Shown here: positions 23,819 through 32,214 of the stretch, piece by piece
Layout: every line of letters starts with the position of its first letter
How positions within the stretch are numbered: the stretch's first letter is position 1
Source: Iamia sp. SCSIO 61187
GTDB taxonomy: Bacteria > Actinomycetota > Acidimicrobiia > Acidimicrobiales > Iamiaceae
Assembly: GCF_019443745.1 (NCBI RefSeq)
Contig: NZ_CP050948.1
Location: 4,840,001-4,904,000 of the forward strand
Reading direction: 5' to 3'
Length of the DNA stretch: 64,000 nucleotides
Program-made: the position numbers and the translations under genes
The notes under the pieces: generated by a model
The model's database searches: none
Told to the model about the DNA's origin: nothing
What the model saw: the letters and a program-made list of their open reading frames with translations, nothing else

Positions 23819-24736
23819 TCAGCGCCGCAGGGGAGCGACCGAGGGGATGCGGTCGAGGGAGGAGGGGACGGTCCCGAACCGGTCGGACCCGGACTCCCAG
23901 GCGTCGTGGGCGGCGCGCACCTCGTCCCACGTGCGCGCCACGTAGTTCCACCACATGAGGGGCGTCGCCTCGAAGGGCTCACCCCCGACGAGCAGGGCGC
24001 GGGTGGGCTCGTCGGCGGCGATGGCCAGCTGGTCGCGCCCGCGCCCCAGGTAGCCCAGGTGGCCCGGGGTCAGGCGCCGGCCGTCGAGCACCACCGCCCC
24101 GTCGAGCACCACCACGGCGTGCTCGTGGGTGGGGTCGAGCGGGACGGTGCTGGTCCCTCCGCCGCGCAGGGCGAGGTCGACCCCCACGAGCGGCGTGTCG
24201 GTGCGGGCCGGCGAGGTGGCGCCGTCGAGCGTCCCGACCAGCACCGTCGCCGTGCCCACGTCCAGCTCGAGGCGCGGCAGCTCGGCGTGGTGGGCGAAGG
24301 CGGGGGCGCCGTGCCGGGTCGCCTCGGGCTGGGCCACCCAGAGCTGGACGCCGTGGTGGCGCGCCCCGCGCACCGCGGTCTCCTCGGCGTGGGCGATGCC
24401 CTCCCCGGCGGTCATCACGTTGAGCTGGCCGGGGCGGATGGGCTGCTCGGTGCCCAGGCTGTCGCGGTGCACCAGCTCGCCCTCGAGGAGCCAGGTCACG
24501 GTGTGGAGGCCGATGTGGGGGTGCGGTCCGATGCCGGGCCCGTCGGCCGGCGCCGGGGCCATGTGGTCGACGAAGCACCACGCCCCGACGGTGCGGCGGG
24601 CCCGGCGGGGCAGCGCCCGCCGCACGAGCATCCCGCCCACGTCGGCGTCGCGGCTCTCGGTCACCTCGATGCACGGGGGCTCGACGGGAGCCTCCGGCTC
24701 GGCGCTGACGTCACCGGGGGCGAGGGGGCCGCTCAT
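23819..24736 (-). CDS. Pirin-family cupin protein
   Basis: The 305-residue bicupin has metal ligands at the usual positions: HPHIGLHT (about residues 88-95) and GEGIAHAEE (about 131-139). Bacterial pirins act as quercetinases or redox-dependent regulators of central metabolism. The C-terminal cupin half is more diverged (GGGTSTVPLDPTHEHAVVVLDG). It is convergent with the LLM gene, 20 bases after its stop, and followed on the same strand side by the Na/Pi transporter gene upstream. Confidence 0.92.
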   Translation of the reverse strand: MSGPLAPGDVSAEPEAPVEPPCIEVTESRDADVGGMLVRRALPRRARRTVGAWCFVDHMAPAPADGPGIGPHPHIGLHTVTWLLEGELVHRDSLGTEQPIRPGQLNVMTAGEGIAHAEETAVRGARHHGVQLWVAQPEATRHGAPAFAHHAELPRLELDVGTATVLVGTLDGATSPARTDTPLVGVDLALRGGGTSTVPLDPTHEHAVVVLDGAVVLDGRRLTPGHLGYLGRGRDQLAIAADEPTRALLVGGEPFEATPLMWWNYVARTWDEVRAAHDAWESGSDRFGTVPSSLDRIPSVAPLRR

Positions 24737-24786
24737 CGCTCCAGCATGGCCGGCGACGCGCCGGCCGAGGGGGCGAGGAGGGACGC

Positions 24787-25947
24787 CTAGACAGCGATGA
24801 GAGCGGCGGGCACCAGGAGCAGGACGGCGGCGAAGCCGGCCAGACGGCGGTTCGTGGCCAGCACCCTGCGGGCGATCCCGAGCAGGATCCGGCGCAGGAG
24901 GGGGTAGGCCGTCAGGAGCAGGAGCAGCGTCCACACCGTGACCACCGACGTGACGGCGACGACCACCCGGACCCCGTCCTGGTTCCCGAGGAGGATGGCG
25001 GCGACCAGCGTGTCGACGAGCGTGGTGATGTTGGCCCCGGCGATGTACGGCAGCGTGTTGGCCCGGCGGACGTGGCCCTTGGCGACCAGGGGGACGAGCA
25101 GGGTGAGCGACACCGAGACCGACAGCGTCAGGAGGGTGACGGCGCACCCGGCGAGGAACATGGGCCAGAGGCGGGAGGTCCACCCCTCGTCGCGGTCGCG
25201 CTCCTCGAGCCGATCGCTGCCCACCGCCGGCAGCACCCGGTCGAAGGCCTGGAAGCCGAGGAGCAGGAGACCCAGTCCGACGGGGAACAGGGTCCACCCC
25301 GGCGCCACCTCGACGATGGCGTCGGCCAGCCACCCGAAGGCCGCGTCGGTCGCCGACGTGAGGCCGGGCGAGGTGCCGATGTCGAGCCCGTCGAAGGTGC
25401 CCCGGTCGAGCAGCACCCACCCGAGGACGGCGCCGGGCACGTAGACGACGGCGGTCATCAGCAGCGACAGCACCCCGATCGAGACCGGTGCCCGCCGGCT
25501 GCCCTGGCCCTTGGCCCGGACGGCGTAGACGACGCCCACGACGAGCACCACGAACGCCGCGCCCAGGCGCGACCCGGTGAGCATGGTGAACGACTCGGTG
25601 CGGTCGATGGCGCCACCGTCGAGGAGGGTCAGCGACGACGCCGCCACGGGCGAGCCCGACAGCACGATGCAGGCCCCGAACCACCCCAGCCCCAGCGTGC
25701 TGACGGCGTTGTCGGTGAAGATCGAGCCCTCGAGCGAGGGGACGAGCGCCTCGGCGCCCCGTCGCATGAGGCTGAGGGCGGCGACGAACAGGGCCAGCCC
25801 GACGACGAGGAAGACGACTCGGACGGGCCAGGGCCGGGACCGGACGACGTCGAGGTCGGGGACGACGATGTCCTCCGACGGCAGCTCGCGCCCGGTGACG
25901 TGGGCGATGCGGGCCGCCTCGGCGTGGGCCCCGCCCCTCTCCGTCAC
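24787..25947 (-). CDS. Na/Pi-cotransporter family protein
   Basis: The 386-residue integral membrane protein has about eight to nine segments and two inverted NptA-type repeats. Repeat motifs resemble the family QSSS pattern: SGSPVAASSLTLL in the first half and ANITTLVDTLVAAIL in the second. Family members co-transport sodium and phosphate, though bacterial ones are often uncharacterised. GTG 25947 starts the frame; the extension upstream is antisense to the next gene's promoter. No PhoU-like C-terminal domain is present. Confidence 0.82.
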   Translation of the reverse strand: MTERGGAHAEAARIAHVTGRELPSEDIVVPDLDVVRSRPWPVRVVFLVVGLALFVAALSLMRRGAEALVPSLEGSIFTDNAVSTLGLGWFGACIVLSGSPVAASSLTLLDGGAIDRTESFTMLTGSRLGAAFVVLVVGVVYAVRAKGQGSRRAPVSIGVLSLLMTAVVYVPGAVLGWVLLDRGTFDGLDIGTSPGLTSATDAAFGWLADAIVEVAPGWTLFPVGLGLLLLGFQAFDRVLPAVGSDRLEERDRDEGWTSRLWPMFLAGCAVTLLTLSVSVSLTLLVPLVAKGHVRRANTLPYIAGANITTLVDTLVAAILLGNQDGVRVVVAVTSVVTVWTLLLLLTAYPLLRRILLGIARRVLATNRRLAGFAAVLLLVPAALIAV

Positions 25948-26035
25948 CCCCCTATCTCTACCAGACCGCCAGGCAATGGAGGGTCTCGGACCTGCGCCGC
26001 CCCCCTTTGCCGTGGCGGACGTCACTGGTACCTTG

Positions 26036-26052
26036 TTGCAGCACCCGTGCAA
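26036..26052. promoter_or_regulatory. Inverted repeat over the start region of the His-rich membrane gene
   Basis: TTGCA-N7-TGCAA lies 47 bases before the ATG. TACCTT (26029-26034) stands just before it, with TTGCCG 16 bases further upstream, a possible promoter whose transcription start would fall in the repeat, as for a repressor site. Confidence 0.4.
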
Positions 26053-26098
26053 GCAGGCCCTGTCCCCCAGGGTCGGCCACCGCCGGAAGGGGCCACTG

Positions 26099-27745
26099 AT
26101 GACCACAGCGACGTCGGACCACACCGAGAGGATCTCGCGGGCGTCCTGGCTCGTGGCCGGGGCCAGCGCCGGGGCCGGCCTGATCCACCTCTCGGTGATC
26201 GCCGAGCACGCCGGCGGGGAGGTCGTCGTGCCGGTCGGCTTCGCCGTGGCCGGGGTGGCCCAGCTGGCCGTGGCCGCCGCCCTGGTCGGGCGGCGGGCGA
26301 CGCGGGGCCTGCTCGGCCTGGCCATCGCCGTCAACGCCCTCGCCACCGTGGCGTGGGTCTGGAGCCGGACAGCGGGCCTGCCGTTCGACCCCTACGACGG
26401 GGTGGCCGAGGCCGCCGGCACGCTCGACGTCACCAGCGCCGCCCTCCAGGCCGCCGCCCTCACCCTGGCCGCCGGCCTCCTGGTCGCACCGAGGGTCACG
26501 GTCCCCCCGGCGCTCGCCGGGGCCATCGCCATCGGCGCCGTCGCCCTCGCCGCCACCGTGGTCGTCACCCCCGACGCCCCGGCGGCCGACACCCAGACGG
26601 TCGCCGCAGCCGGCGCGGCCCCCGCGGCCGCCGCCGGCGGCGGGGACGGTCACGGGCATGCCCACGGCGCCACCGCCTCGGCCGGGGTCCCGCCCGCCGC
26701 CGGCGACCACGCCGCCGACATGCTGCGGATCGACCGGGCCCGCTGCGACCTCGGGTTCAACCCCCAGGCCTACTGGGACGAGGCCTACGCCATGAACGTC
26801 GACACCTACGGCGGGGGCTCGATGACCATGGCCGACGCCAGCACCATCGCCGACGTGACCCGGCCCCGCCCCCTCGACGGCCGGGGCTCGGAGAAGCTCG
26901 ACCAGCTCATCAGCCTGACCACCGTGTCGAGCGGCGAGGGAGCGGCGGCGGCCCTCATCCTCGCCCTGAGCGAGGCCACCGACGAGGAGTACGACGAGTG
27001 GCGCCGCTGGGTCGCCGCCAACCCCGGCTCCCACTCCGAGCCGCCGGCCGACGGCCAGCCCGCCCCGCCGAGCATGGGCCACCCCGGGCCCACCCCGTGG
27101 ACCGCCATGGTCGACAGCAGCCAGTGCGACCGCCTGACCGAGGAGCTGGCCGAGGCCCGCGAGGTCACCGAGCGGTACCCCACCGTCGCCGACGCCGAGG
27201 CCGCCGGCTGGATCCGGGTCACGACCTACGTGCCCGGCATCGCCGCCCACTACATGAACTTCGGGCTCGTCGACGGGACCTTCGAGCTGACCGAGCCCGA
27301 GATGCTGCTGTTCGACGGGACCGAGCAGGACTCCCGCATCGTCGGTCTCAGCTACTACGTCCGCCAGGACGGCAACGCCGCCCCGACCCAGGGCTTCGTG
27401 GGTGACAACGACAGCTACCACCGCCACTTCGGGCTGTGCATCGGCGCCGGCGGGGTGATCGGCGACTCCACCCTCACCGAGGAGGAGTGCGCCGCCATCG
27501 GCGGTCGGAAGTCGAACGGCATGGACGGCTGGATGAGCCACGCCTGGGTCGTCCCCGGCTGCGAGAGCCCGTGGGGCGTGTTCAGCGGCGAGAACCCGAT
27601 CCTCGACGGCGCCCTCGGCGCCGCCACCGGAGACGAGGGGGCCGAGGGCTGCTCCGCCAGCGAGGCCCGCGAGCGCTACGACCTCTCACCCGGTGAGAGC
27701 GACCTCGGCGTGGGCACCTCGAACGACGAGGCGAGCGGACGATGA
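26099..27745 (+). CDS. Membrane protein with His-rich linker and large exported domain, unknown function
   Basis: The 548-residue protein has four to five N-terminal membrane segments (about 15-165), an Ala-rich stretch, and the His-rich linker GGGDGHGHAHG (about 180-190). A large soluble domain follows, with conserved-looking clusters: AAHYMNFGLVDGTFEL, DNDSYHRHFGLC and GWMSHAWVVPGCESPWG. Histidines, Cys and the coupled cupredoxin-like partner suggest copper or another transition metal outside the membrane; this is inference. The ribosome site GGAAGGGG precedes ATG 26099. Its stop overlaps the next start (ATGA). Confidence 0.75.
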   Translation: MTTATSDHTERISRASWLVAGASAGAGLIHLSVIAEHAGGEVVVPVGFAVAGVAQLAVAAALVGRRATRGLLGLAIAVNALATVAWVWSRTAGLPFDPYDGVAEAAGTLDVTSAALQAAALTLAAGLLVAPRVTVPPALAGAIAIGAVALAATVVVTPDAPAADTQTVAAAGAAPAAAAGGGDGHGHAHGATASAGVPPAAGDHAADMLRIDRARCDLGFNPQAYWDEAYAMNVDTYGGGSMTMADASTIADVTRPRPLDGRGSEKLDQLISLTTVSSGEGAAAALILALSEATDEEYDEWRRWVAANPGSHSEPPADGQPAPPSMGHPGPTPWTAMVDSSQCDRLTEELAEAREVTERYPTVADAEAAGWIRVTTYVPGIAAHYMNFGLVDGTFELTEPEMLLFDGTEQDSRIVGLSYYVRQDGNAAPTQGFVGDNDSYHRHFGLCIGAGGVIGDSTLTEEECAAIGGRKSNGMDGWMSHAWVVPGCESPWGVFSGENPILDGALGAATGDEGAEGCSASEARERYDLSPGESDLGVGTSNDEASGR

Positions 27746-28179
27746 CCGCCACCCTGGAGGAGGACACCCCGACCGTCGACCACGACGAGGCGCCGATCCG
27801 GTCGGAGCGGGGCCCCGTCGTCCGGGCCCTGGTGCTGATGGCGGTGGTGGGGGCGGCCCTGGCCGCCCTGATCGTCGTCGTCGCCGATCGCAGCGACGCT
27901 CCGACGGTCGACCCCTACGAGGTCACCGTCGCCGCCGACACGGCGTCGGGTCTGGCCAGCGGCGACGTCGAGGACGTGGTGCCGGCGATCATCCGCCTGC
28001 AGCCGGGCCAGGAGCTGGTCCTGCGCAACAACGACTTCTCGCCCCACACCCTGGGGGACCTCACCGCCGAGCGAGGCGCGACCGTGCGCATGTCGTTCCC
28101 GTCCGAGGGGCGCAACATCACCGCCACCTCGCTGCGCCGCGACGGCCGCCTGACCATCCTGGTCGAGGCGCCCCGCTGA
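27742..28179 (+). CDS. Membrane-anchored cupredoxin-like protein
   Basis: This 145-residue protein has one membrane anchor (about 28-50) and a small beta domain outside. The sequence IRLQPGQELVLRNNDFSPHTLGDL with FPSEGRNITATSL resembles cupredoxin-like folds. The first copper-type His is visible (SPHTLG), but the C-terminal Cys-x-x-His loop is missing. It may therefore be a degenerate cupredoxin, a metal chaperone or a structural partner. The start overlaps the preceding stop by four bases, so synthesis is coupled to the His-rich membrane protein and the two probably form a complex. Confidence 0.75.
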   Translation: MTATLEEDTPTVDHDEAPIRSERGPVVRALVLMAVVGAALAALIVVVADRSDAPTVDPYEVTVAADTASGLASGDVEDVVPAIIRLQPGQELVLRNNDFSPHTLGDLTAERGATVRMSFPSEGRNITATSLRRDGRLTILVEAPR

Positions 28180-28221
28180 CCTGATGGCGGCGGGGCGACG
28201 TGCGGTCGCCCCCGCGTCGCC

Positions 28222-29031
28222 TCAGGCCAGGGGGATGCCGGTGCGGGCGGCGAAGCCGGCGGCGGCACCGGCCCAGTCCGGGTGCTCGTCCTGGGCCGTC
28301 GTGCCCGCCCCGCCACCACCCGGGGGCGCCCACCGCCATGCGCGCACCGCCGCGCCCCCGGCCTCGTGGACGAAGGCCTCGATCCCGGCCGCGCTCCGCC
28401 ACACCCGGGCGTAGGGGCGGCCCGGGGCCCCGGTGTGGGTCGTCGAGATGGCGCAGAAGGCAGCCACGTCGCCTCGGTCGACCGGCACGCCCAGCAGGCG
28501 GTACTCGAGGGCGATGGGCCAGCGCCCGTTGCGCACCGCGCACCGCCACCGCCCGTCGGGCTCGTCGGTGCGCCGGGCCCACACGCCGTGGTGGACCCGC
28601 TCGACCTCGGGCCCGGCCGCCGGGACCACCGACGAGAAGTAGGGGTCGCACAGCAGCCCGTCCACGACGACGAGGGAGTGGACGTCGACGGGCGGTGAGG
28701 CGGCGTCGACCCGGCGGATGGCGGCCACGGCGGCGGGCCCACCACCGAGGGTCTCGACGAGGGCGGCCATGAGCGTGGACATGGCCCAGCAGGACCAGCT
28801 CACCTCGGGCCGGCCCGCGGCCCGGTCGGCGAGGACGCGCCGGGCGGTGGCCTCGGGGTCGGCGCCGGGCGGCGTGCGCCCGGCGGCGACGGCCTCGAGC
28901 TTCGCCGTCGACCCCGACGGCACCGTGGCGGCCAGACCCTCCACCAGGGCGACGCTGCCGGCGTCGGGCTCCCAGCCGACCAGGGCGGCCAGGTCGCGGG
29001 CCACGCCGGCGTCGATGCGCCAGGCGCTCAC
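28222..29031 (-). CDS. NAT-like (arylamine N-acetyltransferase fold) protein
   Basis: The 269-residue product starts at GTG 29031 overlapping the upstream stop (GTGA). A Cys-His-Asp triad can be read: Cys81 in SCWAMS, His118 in DVHSLVVVDG, Asp129 in CDPYFS. The spacings (37 and 11) are close to those of arylamine N-acetyltransferases, although overall similarity is low and the RGG motif before Cys is absent. NAT enzymes move acetyl groups from acetyl-CoA to arylamines or hydrazines; relatives form amides. As third gene of a coupled operon with a peptidase and a flavin-type barrel, it could act on amide bonds. Confidence 0.65.
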   Translation of the reverse strand: MSAWRIDAGVARDLAALVGWEPDAGSVALVEGLAATVPSGSTAKLEAVAAGRTPPGADPEATARRVLADRAAGRPEVSWSCWAMSTLMAALVETLGGGPAAVAAIRRVDAASPPVDVHSLVVVDGLLCDPYFSSVVPAAGPEVERVHHGVWARRTDEPDGRWRCAVRNGRWPIALEYRLLGVPVDRGDVAAFCAISTTHTGAPGRPYARVWRSAAGIEAFVHEAGGAAVRAWRWAPPGGGGAGTTAQDEHPDWAGAAAGFAARTGIPLA

Positions 29032-30437
29032 CGCCCGTCGGGCACCACGACCGCGGCGCGCGCCTCGGCGGCGGTCCGCCCGGCCGTGGCCGCGACGATG
29101 CGCGCCGCCGCCCGCCCGAAGCGGGTGAGGCTCGGGCGGTGGACCTTGTCGACGGTGTCCACCTCGTCGAACAGGTAGACGGGGGCCGACAGCACGTCGA
29201 CCACGGGCACGCCGGCGGTGTGGAGCGGGCCGCCGTCGGTCGGCGGGAACTCCCCGAAGACGTCCGGCGGGAGGATCCAGGCCCGCTCGACGTGCTCGTC
29301 GCCCAGGGCGGAGGCGACGGTCGCCTCGAGCGCCGGGTCCCGGGAGGTGAACCACCAGACCGCCTCGGGGTCCGCGGTGGCGACCGGGACGCCGTCGACC
29401 ACCTCGACGGCGGCGGCGGCGTGCTCGAGGTGCACCGCCAGCACCGTCCGATCGAGCAGGGCCCGCTCGCGCTCCAGGAAGCTCCAGATGCCGGCACCAC
29501 CGGTCATGTGGCCGCCGTTGAGCAGGAACAGCAGGTTGTGCGGGCGGGCCTCGGGGGGCACCGACGCCCACGCCCGGGCCTGGGCCAGCACCAGGGCGAT
29601 GCCGGTGCCGTCCTCGACCGCGGAGGCCCACGGAGCGTCGTGGTGGGACCCGATGACGACCCACTCGTCGGACGCTCCCGGCAGGGTGCCGATGACGTTG
29701 TGGGTGTGGCCGGCGCCGGTCCGGCCGTCGACCTCGAGGCGGCCCCGGACGGGTCCGGCGGCGAGGAGGGCGAGCAGGCGCGCGCCGTCGACCCGGTCGA
29801 CCCAGGCCGCGGGGAGGGCCCGGTGCTCGGCGTCGTAGGGCACGTAGTACCGCCGGGTCGGCCAGGGCATGCCGACCAGCGCCCCGACGTAGCCGGCGGC
29901 ACCGCCGGCGATGGCGTCGTCGACCTCGCGCCCCAGCCGGGGCCCGAACGGCAGGAGGTGGTCGGGCACCGGGCCGGGGTCGTGGGCCGGCGTGGCGATG
30001 GCCTGCATCCAGGCCGTCGGGAGGGTGGTGAGGTCGACGGCGTCGACGGCGATGGCCCCGCGCACGGCCTCGGTGCCGCCCTCGCCGCCACCCTCGTCAC
30101 CGTCGCGCCGGAGGAGCACCACGTCGGCCTCGAGGCCGGCGGCAGCGGTGGCGGCGGTGAAGGGCAGGGGGAAGCCGTCGAGCACGACGGTGTCGTCGGG
30201 CCGACCCGCGGGCCAGGCGACCAGGCGGGCGGCGCCGTGGTCCCACGCGGGCACGTCGAGGCGGCTGAGGCGCACGTCGAGGCCGGCGGCCCGCATCTCG
30301 TCGGCGACCCAGCGCTCGACGGCGTGGCCGGCGGCGCTGCCGGGTCGGCGGATGCCGAAGGCGCACACCTCCTCGACCCACGCCACCAGGTGGTCCTCGC
30401 CGGGCAGGGCGGCCAGGACGTCGTCGACGGGGCTCAC
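29028..30437 (-). CDS. M28-like zinc peptidase
   Basis: The 469-residue protein resembles M28 peptidases: IGSHHDAPWASAVEDGTGIALVLAQA (His-x-Asp and Asp ligands, about 262-280), LFLLNGGHMTGG in place of the usual Glu-Glu pair, and an insertion with split PA-like N-terminal region. A glutamate pair at the catalytic position is not clear (NGGHM), so activity or metal set may differ. There is no signal peptide, so it is cytoplasmic. Both ends overlap neighbours by four bases (GTGA), a coupled operon with the split-barrel and NAT-like genes. Confidence 0.75.
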   Translation of the reverse strand: MSPVDDVLAALPGEDHLVAWVEEVCAFGIRRPGSAAGHAVERWVADEMRAAGLDVRLSRLDVPAWDHGAARLVAWPAGRPDDTVVLDGFPLPFTAATAAAGLEADVVLLRRDGDEGGGEGGTEAVRGAIAVDAVDLTTLPTAWMQAIATPAHDPGPVPDHLLPFGPRLGREVDDAIAGGAAGYVGALVGMPWPTRRYYVPYDAEHRALPAAWVDRVDGARLLALLAAGPVRGRLEVDGRTGAGHTHNVIGTLPGASDEWVVIGSHHDAPWASAVEDGTGIALVLAQARAWASVPPEARPHNLLFLLNGGHMTGGAGIWSFLERERALLDRTVLAVHLEHAAAAVEVVDGVPVATADPEAVWWFTSRDPALEATVASALGDEHVERAWILPPDVFGEFPPTDGGPLHTAGVPVVDVLSAPVYLFDEVDTVDKVHRPSLTRFGRAAARIVAATAGRTAAEARAAVVVPDGR

Positions 30438-30796
30438 CCGGGGGGCGCCGTGGGGGACCCGCCTGCGGCCGCCCGGGCCCGGACGCGGTGCAGGATCGCC
30501 GACGAGGGCGTGACGACCAGCGCCTCGCCGTCGGCGGACACGGCGGCGGTGCCGTCGACGAGGAGGCTGTGCTTCGGGTCGCCGGCGTCGGCCGGCCACA
30601 GCAGGGTGACCGCGGGGTTCTCGGCCACGTTGGCCGAGGTCCGGCGCCCGGCGCCGACGACGAGGGTCCCGTCGACGGGCGTGGGCGCCACCGACACGAC
30701 GTGCGGGCGCCGCTCCCGCACGGTCACGAGGTAGGGCTGCCCCGTCCGGGTCGCCACCGTCGCGGCGAGGTCCTCGAGCGCGACCGGGATGCTCAT
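30434..30796 (-). CDS. Pyridoxamine-5'-phosphate-oxidase-like split-barrel protein
   Basis: This 120-residue split beta-barrel shows the family pattern TGQPYLVTVRERRPHVVSV, LVVGAGRRTSANVAENPAVTLLW and KHSLLVDGTAAV. Members bind FMN, F420 or heme. The short form lacks the C-terminal PNPOx dimerisation region, so pyridoxal synthesis is unlikely. In this F420-containing type of organism an F420 cofactor is plausible. It is the first gene of the three-gene overlapping operon. Confidence 0.82.
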   Translation of the reverse strand: MSIPVALEDLAATVATRTGQPYLVTVRERRPHVVSVAPTPVDGTLVVGAGRRTSANVAENPAVTLLWPADAGDPKHSLLVDGTAAVSADGEALVVTPSSAILHRVRARAAAGGSPTAPPG

Positions 30797-30969
30797 GGGC
30801 CGATCTTCGCACCTCCGCCGACGACGCCGCCGCACGCCTGGCGCGCCGGGCCGGGTGGTCCCGGCGACGAGGACGGCCCGGAGGTGCAGTGGGTCGCGAG
30901 CGGTGACCACGCCGGTCGGGTCGCGGGATCGGATCGCCCGCTGGCGCGTACCGGTGGTAACAAGGGGCG

Positions 30970-31800
30970 GTGAAGGACTTCCGGGACAGGGTCGCGGCCA
31001 TCACCGGGGCGGCGTCGGGGATCGGCCGGGCCCTGGCCCTCGACCTGGCCCGGCGGGGGTGCCACCTCGCCCTGTCCGACGTCGACGAGGGCGGTCTGGC
31101 CGAGACGGCGCGACGGGCGGCGCCGGCCGGCGTCGAGGTCACGACGGCGTCGGTCGACGTGGCCGAGCGGGCCGCCGTCGACGCGTGGGCGACGCAGGTC
31201 GCCGCCGACCACGGGCGGGTGAACCTGATCGTCAACAACGCCGGCGTCGCCCTGGGCGCCACCGTGCAGGGCACCAGCGACGAGGACCTGGCGTGGCTGA
31301 TGGGCATCAACTTCTGGGGCGTCGTCCACGGCACCACCGCCTTCCTCCCCCACCTCGCGGCGGCGGGCGAGGGCCACGTCGTCAACATCTCCAGCGTGTT
31401 CGGGCTGATGGGGATCCCGTCGCAGTCGGCCTACAACGCGGCCAAGTTCGCGGTCCGGGGCTACACCGAGGCGCTGCGGGTCGAGCTCGACATCGAGCGT
31501 CGCGGCGTCTCGGCCACCTCGGTCCACCCTGGCGGCATCAAGACCAACATCGCCCGCAACGCCCGCCTCGGCGGGGGCCTCGACGAGCTGGGCCAGGACC
31601 CGGCCGAGGCCCGACGGGACCTCGAGAGGCTGTTCATCACCAGCCCCGAGAAGGCCGCCCGCACCATCGTCCGGGCCGTGCAGCTCGACAAGCGACGGGC
31701 CCTGGTCGGGCCGGACGCCCTCGCCATCGACCTCCTGGCGAAGCTGCCGCTGGGCCTCACCCAGCGCCTGCTCGCCGCCGGCGCCCGCCAGAGCCGGTGA
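30970..31800 (+). CDS. Short-chain dehydrogenase/reductase
   Basis: The 276-residue classical SDR has ITGAASGIGRA (about 11-21), VNNAG (about 92), SSVFG (Ser) and YNAAKFA (Tyr157, Lys161 approximately). The GTG start at 30970 has AAGGGG just upstream. An 11-base odd palindrome TACCGGTGGTA (30949-30959) precedes the start and could be an operator. The protein resembles actinobacterial SDRs of secondary-alcohol metabolism; no pathway partner is adjacent. A 414-base gene-free stretch follows. Confidence 0.92.
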   Translation: MKDFRDRVAAITGAASGIGRALALDLARRGCHLALSDVDEGGLAETARRAAPAGVEVTTASVDVAERAAVDAWATQVAADHGRVNLIVNNAGVALGATVQGTSDEDLAWLMGINFWGVVHGTTAFLPHLAAAGEGHVVNISSVFGLMGIPSQSAYNAAKFAVRGYTEALRVELDIERRGVSATSVHPGGIKTNIARNARLGGGLDELGQDPAEARRDLERLFITSPEKAARTIVRAVQLDKRRALVGPDALAIDLLAKLPLGLTQRLLAAGARQSR

Positions 31801-32214
31801 GCCGACGCTGGGTGCCTGGAGGTCGAGCGGATGGGTGGCCGTCGGACGGTCGGGCGACACCGCGCCCGCGTGGCTGCGCACGGATTGCCTTCGAGGCACG
31901 GTGTGCGCGCGGCCGTGCGGGCCATCCGGTTCGTCGACTCTGCAGTCGGTCGTACCGATGGCCGGCCACCGGCGGTGGAGCTGTGGGCTGGCGGAGTGGC
32001 ACCGTGGGGTTGGGCCGAGCGGTCGGACGGGGTGGCGCCGGTTCGGTCGTGGCGCCGTTTCCGGTGGGCCGCCGTGTGGCGTTCTGAGCGTCTCGTCGTC
32101 GTCTGCGGTCCAACCGACCACAACCGACCTGCAGGGCGGTGAAGGGCGCTCAGGAACCGGGAAACCAGGCGATTTCTTGGGTTTCCAGGGTTCGATTCCC
32201 GTCTGCCGGGTACC
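31801..32214. other. Gene-free 414-base interval before the HNH gene
   Basis: No convincing coding frame, tRNA or hairpin longer than about 7 bp is seen. By eye it is poorer in G+C than its flanks and shows no third-codon GC bias, consistent with non-coding or recently acquired DNA tied to the DUF222-HNH gene. GGGTTCGATTCCC (32188-32200) looks like a tRNA T-arm but does not belong to a tRNA. Confidence 0.5.
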
